Source of the DNA: Bacteroidales bacterium
Lineage (GTDB): Bacteria > Bacteroidota > Bacteroidia > Bacteroidales > M50B96
DNA length: 34,029 nucleotides
Direction: 5' to 3'
Assembly: GCA_021740905.1 (NCBI GenBank)
Contig: JAIOYV010000075.1
Coordinates: 1 to 34,029, forward strand
A program made the translations under genes and the position numbers. Below the pieces are notes generated by a model that ran no database searches, was not told where the DNA came from, and was given only the letters and a program-made list of their open reading frames with translations. Numbering within the stretch: the first letter of the stretch is position 1; each line of letters opens with the position of its first letter. Shown one piece after another: positions 30,421-34,029 of this stretch.

Positions 30421-31416
30421 TTGGAAGTTACAACTTATATAAGCCAGCTTTTACATCAGCACGAGTGTGTGATTCTACCCGATTTTGGTGGTTTTGTCAC
30501 GAATTATCAATCGGCCTGCATCGACTTTGCCAACAATTCGTTTTATCCCCCCCGCAAAGACATACTCTTTAACCGGCAGCTTACACAAAACGATGGCCTG
30601 TTGATTAATTACCTGGCACAGGTAGAAGGGATCGAATATGTTGAATCGAAAAAGATGGTGGTTGGTTTTGTAAAAACCAGTCTTGAAAAATTGAAATCGG
30701 GGAGAAGGTTGATCTTCGAGGGTATCGGAAATTTCTATTACGACGAAAGCAAAATACTTCAATTCGAACCCGATCTGTCTGCCAATTACCTGCTGGATTC
30801 CTACGGTTTTTCTTCTTTTCATTTTCCTGCCCTTGAGGAGAATACGAAAATTGTAAAAAGAACCGGAACTGCATTTGCAGACAAAAAACCAGAACATACC
30901 AGCCGCAAGCGTTTACTAAAACGAGTCCTTGTTGCTGCACCATTTGTTTTGCTGATCGGCTATTTTCCTATCCACAATCAAATTTTAAACAAGCAGCATA
31001 AAACCGAACAAGTTAGCATGAACCCGATGGGTTTATTTATTGGGGATTCTTCATCAGCTACCCCAACATCGACAACTTCGCCTTCAAATATCAACATTAT
31101 AGGAAGGCATAACCTGGCCGGGGCATTTGATGTCTTTAAAACTGACAATGAGCAAAACCCGGAAACGGAAGTTGTATTCCCTGTTCTGGAAAACCGATTT
31201 TACATTATTGCCGGAAGTTGCAGCAATCAACCCGAAGCCGAAAATTTTGCCGATAAGATAGCTCAGAAGGGATACAATCCCATTCTCTTAGACCCGAACA
31301 AAGGAAGGTTCCGTATTGCATTGGCCGGTTTTGCTACAAAAGACGAAGCCCTTGCCGAGCTAAGTTCCTACCGAAAGAATGAGTTTCCTACAGCTTGGGT
31401 TTGGGGGAAGAAATAG
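30421..31416 (+). CDS. HU-CCDC81-like and SPOR domain envelope protein
   Basis: This 331-residue protein has a cytosolic N-terminal half (about 1-140) of the bacterial HU-CCDC81-like type: YISQLLHQHECVILPDFGGFVTNY at the start and GRRLIFEGIGNFYYDE later, reminiscent of HU/IHF folds. One membrane segment follows at about 168-184 (RVLVAAPFVLLIGYFPI). A low-complexity Ser/Thr linker leads to a C-terminal SPOR domain (about 258-331; FYIIAGSC, AEEFADK-like helix, GRFRIALAGFATKDEA), which in known cases binds denuded peptidoglycan at division sites. The start must be TTG: a TAA lies five codons upstream with no ATG between, and no other Met precedes the conserved N-terminus. The layout suggests a link between the cell wall and a cytoplasmic partner (inference). 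Confidence 0.85.
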   Translation: MEVTTYISQLLHQHECVILPDFGGFVTNYQSACIDFANNSFYPPRKDILFNRQLTQNDGLLINYLAQVEGIEYVESKKMVVGFVKTSLEKLKSGRRLIFEGIGNFYYDESKILQFEPDLSANYLLDSYGFSSFHFPALEENTKIVKRTGTAFADKKPEHTSRKRLLKRVLVAAPFVLLIGYFPIHNQILNKQHKTEQVSMNPMGLFIGDSSSATPTSTTSPSNINIIGRHNLAGAFDVFKTDNEQNPETEVVFPVLENRFYIIAGSCSNQPEAENFADKIAQKGYNPILLDPNKGRFRIALAGFATKDEALAELSSYRKNEFPTAWVWGKK

Positions 31417-31440
31417 GCTGTGGGGGAAGCAATTCACAAC

Positions 31441-31545
31441 AAACGCTAGTACACTAAACTACGTGCAAACCACTTGTACTAAGAACTTTTACAAACTACT
31501 TGGAAAGTTCACCAGTAGAAACTACTTTCACAACCGACTTGCACA
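31441..31545. repeat. Degenerate short direct repeats
   Basis: A motif like AAACYACTTG recurs irregularly: aaactacgtg near 31456, aaaccacttg near 31467, aaactacttg near 31493, aaactacttt near 31519 and aaccgacttg near 31533. There is no fixed period and no coding frame. It leads into the hairpin cluster. Confidence 0.35.
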
Positions 31546-31548
31546 AAC

Positions 31549-31697
31549 CACCACATTGAAATGTGGTGATACTTCAACCAACAAAACAAAAAGTGACGGT
31601 TGAGCTAACACCACAATTTATTGTGGTGGTTTTGAGTCAACACCACATTTTAATGTGGTGGTTTTGAGTCAACACCACAATTTATTGTGGTGGTTTT
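31549..31697 (+). terminator. Four tandem hairpins between convergent genes
   Basis: Units at 31549-31568, 31609-31628, 31641-31660 and 31673-31692 each have an 8-bp stem and a 4-nt loop (CACCACAA-TTTA-TTGTGGTG or CACCACAT-TTTA-ATGTGGTG; TGAA loop in the first). The last three repeat with an exact 32-nt period, and each is followed by GGTTTT, a U-run in the rightward direction. They therefore look like serial terminators of the HU/SPOR gene, ending at the stop codon of the convergent OsmC gene. The innermost stem pair switches A-T to T-A between units while staying paired. Confidence 0.7.
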
Positions 31698-32087
31698 TCA
31701 GTCCCTCTCCACCACCACACTCAGCTCGATATCATCCCTCAAGTGGCGTTTCACGGCACAAAGGCTGGCCGATTGGATCACTGCGTTTTCATACTTCTCA
31801 GGGAAATCGTAGGGTACATGGATTTTAATATCCACCCGGCCAATGATTTTTTTTACGGGGTCGAATTGTTGTTCCTGGCTAAGGCGGATGTTTGTGGTAT
31901 CAATTCCCCGCTGGTCGCAGAAACCTTTCACATAGATACCAGCACAAGTGCCCAATGCAGCTAGAAACAGAGTAAAAGGCTCGGGGAACAAGCCATCACC
32001 ACCGCTTCGGGAATGTTGATCAGTTTTAATAGTAAATCCGTTCACATCGGCAAATACCTGTTTTTTTCCTTCAAAATATATATCCAT
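31698..32087 (-). CDS. OsmC/Ohr-family protein
   Basis: The 129-residue protein has the OsmC fold marks: GGDGLFPEPFTLFLAALGTCAGIYV with Cys48 in the first helix, and SLCAVKRHL with Cys110 in the second. In OsmC/Ohr peroxidases two such cysteines reduce organic hydroperoxides; this one belongs to the shorter YhfA-like branch, whose substrates are unclear, so I give no symbol. It is cytosolic, with no signal peptide. The gene lies 31 bp after the permease gene in the same direction, so the two may form an operon. A TACTTTTG element at 32111-32118 could also start transcription in the gap. Confidence 0.9.
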   Translation of the reverse strand: MDIYFEGKKQVFADVNGFTIKTDQHSRSGGDGLFPEPFTLFLAALGTCAGIYVKGFCDQRGIDTTNIRLSQEQQFDPVKKIIGRVDIKIHVPYDFPEKYENAVIQSASLCAVKRHLRDDIELSVVVERD

Positions 32088-32110
32088 AATTTTAGCGTTT
32101 ATTGAGCCGG

Positions 32111-32118
32111 CAAAAGTA
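32111..32118 (-). promoter_or_regulatory. Possible -7 element before the OsmC-family gene
   Basis: On the minus strand TACTTTTG fits TAnnTTTG, 24 bp before the start codon at 32087. The nearest TTG upstream is 23 nt away, longer than the usual 19-21, so support is weak. Confidence 0.25.
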
Positions 32119-33885
32119 CTAAATAATCAACCTCACCCCGCCAAGTTCTTCAACCTTGTAAGGGAAATGGTCACCAGGAGAGGCAATGAACATAAAGTTA
32201 ATGGGGATTTTCCACTTTTCCGAAAGATCACGTATTAAATCGGGTCCAAATACTCCTTCAACAACAAGGCTTTCAACCCCAATTTCGGGATATTCCTCGT
32301 CAATAATTTCAACGGCATTTTTAAATTTGGCGATAAAGTCTTTTTCGTCGACCTTACTTGTTTCGGTCACATGAACAACTTTCAGATTTCTTGTGTGTTC
32401 GTTTTGTTTGATATATAACATCACTTTATTAAGCACGGCCAGGTTGTCGCGCTTTGCAAAGTAGACAAAGTTCTGCTCGTTTATCCTGTTAATAACAACA
32501 TTTATTTTCCACGTGGTTTGCCTGAACCTATCCTGGATATAACTGAAAATATAACGCAGGACATTCAGGATACCGCGAAGTATTGCCACTCTGTTCAACA
32601 TAATAGTAATAAACAGTATGGTTGGGATGAAATATTCTAAAAAGACACTCGTATTCGAGGGGTCGTCAGGGTTCTCAGGCTCCATAAAGATGTTTCCTAA
32701 CAGGGCAACAAGAACAGCAACAATGGCAACAATAACGCCTAGCCAGGGAGCAGTTTCTGGACGTGGTAATTTTGCACGCTTCACTTTTAGTAAAATATTA
32801 CCGAACCCGAATAGCAACATCACCGAAAGGAATGAAATGGTATAAACCCCGGCCAGAACCCCCACCTGCCCTTTGGTGATAAGCAGCACGGATATAGAAA
32901 GCAGCAAGAAGGTAATGATAATCCGGTAGGAACTGCCCCGTTTTGTTTTCTTTAAAAAATACTGAGGAAGGATACGGTCCAATGTAATCCTTTCAAGCAA
33001 ACCCGAAACACCAACAAAAGATGTCAATACTGCGCCGCTTAGTACAAGAACTGCATCGACTGAAATTATTAGCGAAAGCCAGTAGCCCGATGAAACTTCG
33101 CCCATGTGCGACAATAATGTAGTTGAATATTGTAATTTTATTTCTTCGATGGGAACAAGGCTCAGCGCGAGAAATGCCATTAATGGATTGATGACACTTA
33201 CCACAATCCACATATTACGAAGGGTTTTAGGGAATACCCCGGGTTTCTGTTCTTCCACAAAATTTGCCGAGCTTTCAAATCCTGAAATGCCTAACATCGA
33301 TGCCGCAAAACCAAAAAATATAGCCATTGTAATGCTGCCTTCAATGGGGATATTCCAATTCTCGAAAAATTGAGAAAACCCATTTTTCATTAAATAGATG
33401 AGGATGGCTGTGCCCAATATAGTAAGTGACACTAGATGAAAAATAAATATCCCGACTGCTACTTTTGCCGATTCGGTGATCCCCATAATGGCTAATGCCG
33501 CAAATAGGGACAGGAGTACCACAGTTGCTAAAATTACCTGCAAGGAAGGTATTAAATGGTGCAAATAGTGCATGGCCTCGTTGGCCGAAATTACGGCGGT
33601 GGCCATATAAGACAATATGGTAAGTGTGGCTGCAAGCGAAGCCGTCGATTTGCTGGTTGTATTAAGCAGGGCATTATAAGCCCCTCCATTTAAAGGAAGA
33701 GCACCCACTACTTCGCCATAAATTTTACGAAACAAATATAAAACCACTGCCACTATGAGCAAGGTAATCCAGGCATATTGCCCGGCAAAGCCTATGGCCA
33801 GGGCCGACACATAAAGAACCGAAGAGCTGATGTCGTTCCCGCAAATTGCCGTGGAGGAAAGTTCCCCTAATTTTTCCTTTTTCAT
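32119..33885 (-). CDS. APC-family amino acid permease with soluble C-terminal domain
   Basis: The 588-residue membrane protein of the amino acid-polyamine-organocation superfamily opens with the substrate-site loop of TM1 (CGNDISSSVLYVSALAIGFAG). About twelve hydrophobic segments follow up to about residue 445, including the YGEVVGALPLNGGAYNALLN stretch after TM2 typical of the family and GFESSANFVEEQKPGVFP after TM6. A hydrophilic tail of about 145 residues (about 445-588) alternates strands and helices (LKVVHVTE, VESLVVEGVFG, INFMFIASPGDHF), resembling a UspA-like nucleotide-binding domain. Such tails are likely regulatory. The substrate cannot be told from sequence. The OsmC-family gene follows 31 bp downstream. 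Confidence 0.88.
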   Translation of the reverse strand: MKKEKLGELSSTAICGNDISSSVLYVSALAIGFAGQYAWITLLIVAVVLYLFRKIYGEVVGALPLNGGAYNALLNTTSKSTASLAATLTILSYMATAVISANEAMHYLHHLIPSLQVILATVVLLSLFAALAIMGITESAKVAVGIFIFHLVSLTILGTAILIYLMKNGFSQFFENWNIPIEGSITMAIFFGFAASMLGISGFESSANFVEEQKPGVFPKTLRNMWIVVSVINPLMAFLALSLVPIEEIKLQYSTTLLSHMGEVSSGYWLSLIISVDAVLVLSGAVLTSFVGVSGLLERITLDRILPQYFLKKTKRGSSYRIIITFLLLSISVLLITKGQVGVLAGVYTISFLSVMLLFGFGNILLKVKRAKLPRPETAPWLGVIVAIVAVLVALLGNIFMEPENPDDPSNTSVFLEYFIPTILFITIMLNRVAILRGILNVLRYIFSYIQDRFRQTTWKINVVINRINEQNFVYFAKRDNLAVLNKVMLYIKQNEHTRNLKVVHVTETSKVDEKDFIAKFKNAVEIIDEEYPEIGVESLVVEGVFGPDLIRDLSEKWKIPINFMFIASPGDHFPYKVEELGGVRLII

Positions 33886-34029
33886 CTGGTATCATAGCTG
33901 TCCGGTAGTTTTTGAAAATCTTGATTTCCATGAGTTAAAGTACTGATTTGCAGGCGTAATATTTCAAAAAAAACGAAATATCATGCTTTGATAAAATTAA
34001 GACGAATTAAAATTCATAGCCAACTGTTT

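Noticed and set aside
31609-31692. CRISPR-like array (32-nt period)
   Set aside because: The whole unit repeats with no variable spacers and there are no cas genes; it is a hairpin tandem repeat.

Overview
The window comes from a member of the Bacteroidota, most like the Bacteroidales/Marinilabiliales type. This rests on type IX secretion (T9SS) sorting domains on two proteins, a PorX regulator, an HU-CCDC81-like plus SPOR protein of a kind known from this phylum, GEVED, Ig_7 and SdrD-B-like surface modules, and promoters of the TAnnTTTG type. I see no rRNA, tRNA, CRISPR array, integrase or transposase.

Layout. (1) 1-2400: leftward cassettes, each coding for a small secreted DUF4402 protein with its own terminator. 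Two are complete (833-1345 and 1672-2187). The leader of a third lies at the left edge. About 570 bp carrying a palindromic REP/MITE-like element (155-727) separates the third from the first. (2) 2636-4089: a divergent DUF4402-like subunit and a PapD-like periplasmic chaperone, closed by a perfect 24-bp hairpin. (3) 4493-26043: a giant modular adhesin of about 5,600 residues with a T9SS C-terminal domain, a DUF4402 subunit that overlaps it by 4 nt, and an outer-membrane usher-like protein with three N-terminal cysteine-bearing repeats. (4) 26108-28345: a second T9SS cargo protein and TsaE, both leftward. (5) 28505-31416: PorX and, divergently, the HU/SPOR envelope protein. (6) 31441-31697: a cluster of tandem hairpins. 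(7) 31698-33885: an OsmC-like protein and an APC-family permease, both leftward.

How the genes may work together. Regions 1-3 look like one surface-fibre locus built on chaperone-usher logic, with DUF4402 proteins as pilin-like subunits. Known Bacteroidota pili are mostly lipoprotein-based type V pili, so this is the most interesting system here. It also encloses a giant protein that by its C-terminus should leave the cell through T9SS, not through the usher. My inference is that the fibre and the T9SS adhesin form one adhesion or matrix programme. PorX, a known T9SS regulator, lies 2.5 kb beyond the locus, with TsaE and another T9SS cargo in between.

The giant gene is itself a record of domain shuffling. 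It holds a 1.5-kb segmental duplication that differs by a 678-nt in-frame block, six 81-residue repeats of exactly 243 nt, six 88/89-residue repeats with signs of gene conversion, and jelly-roll-like modules inserted twice at the same place inside SdrD-B-like domains. Several unrelated palindromic repeat families sit between genes. Domain calls were made by eye from sequence patterns; no database search was run.
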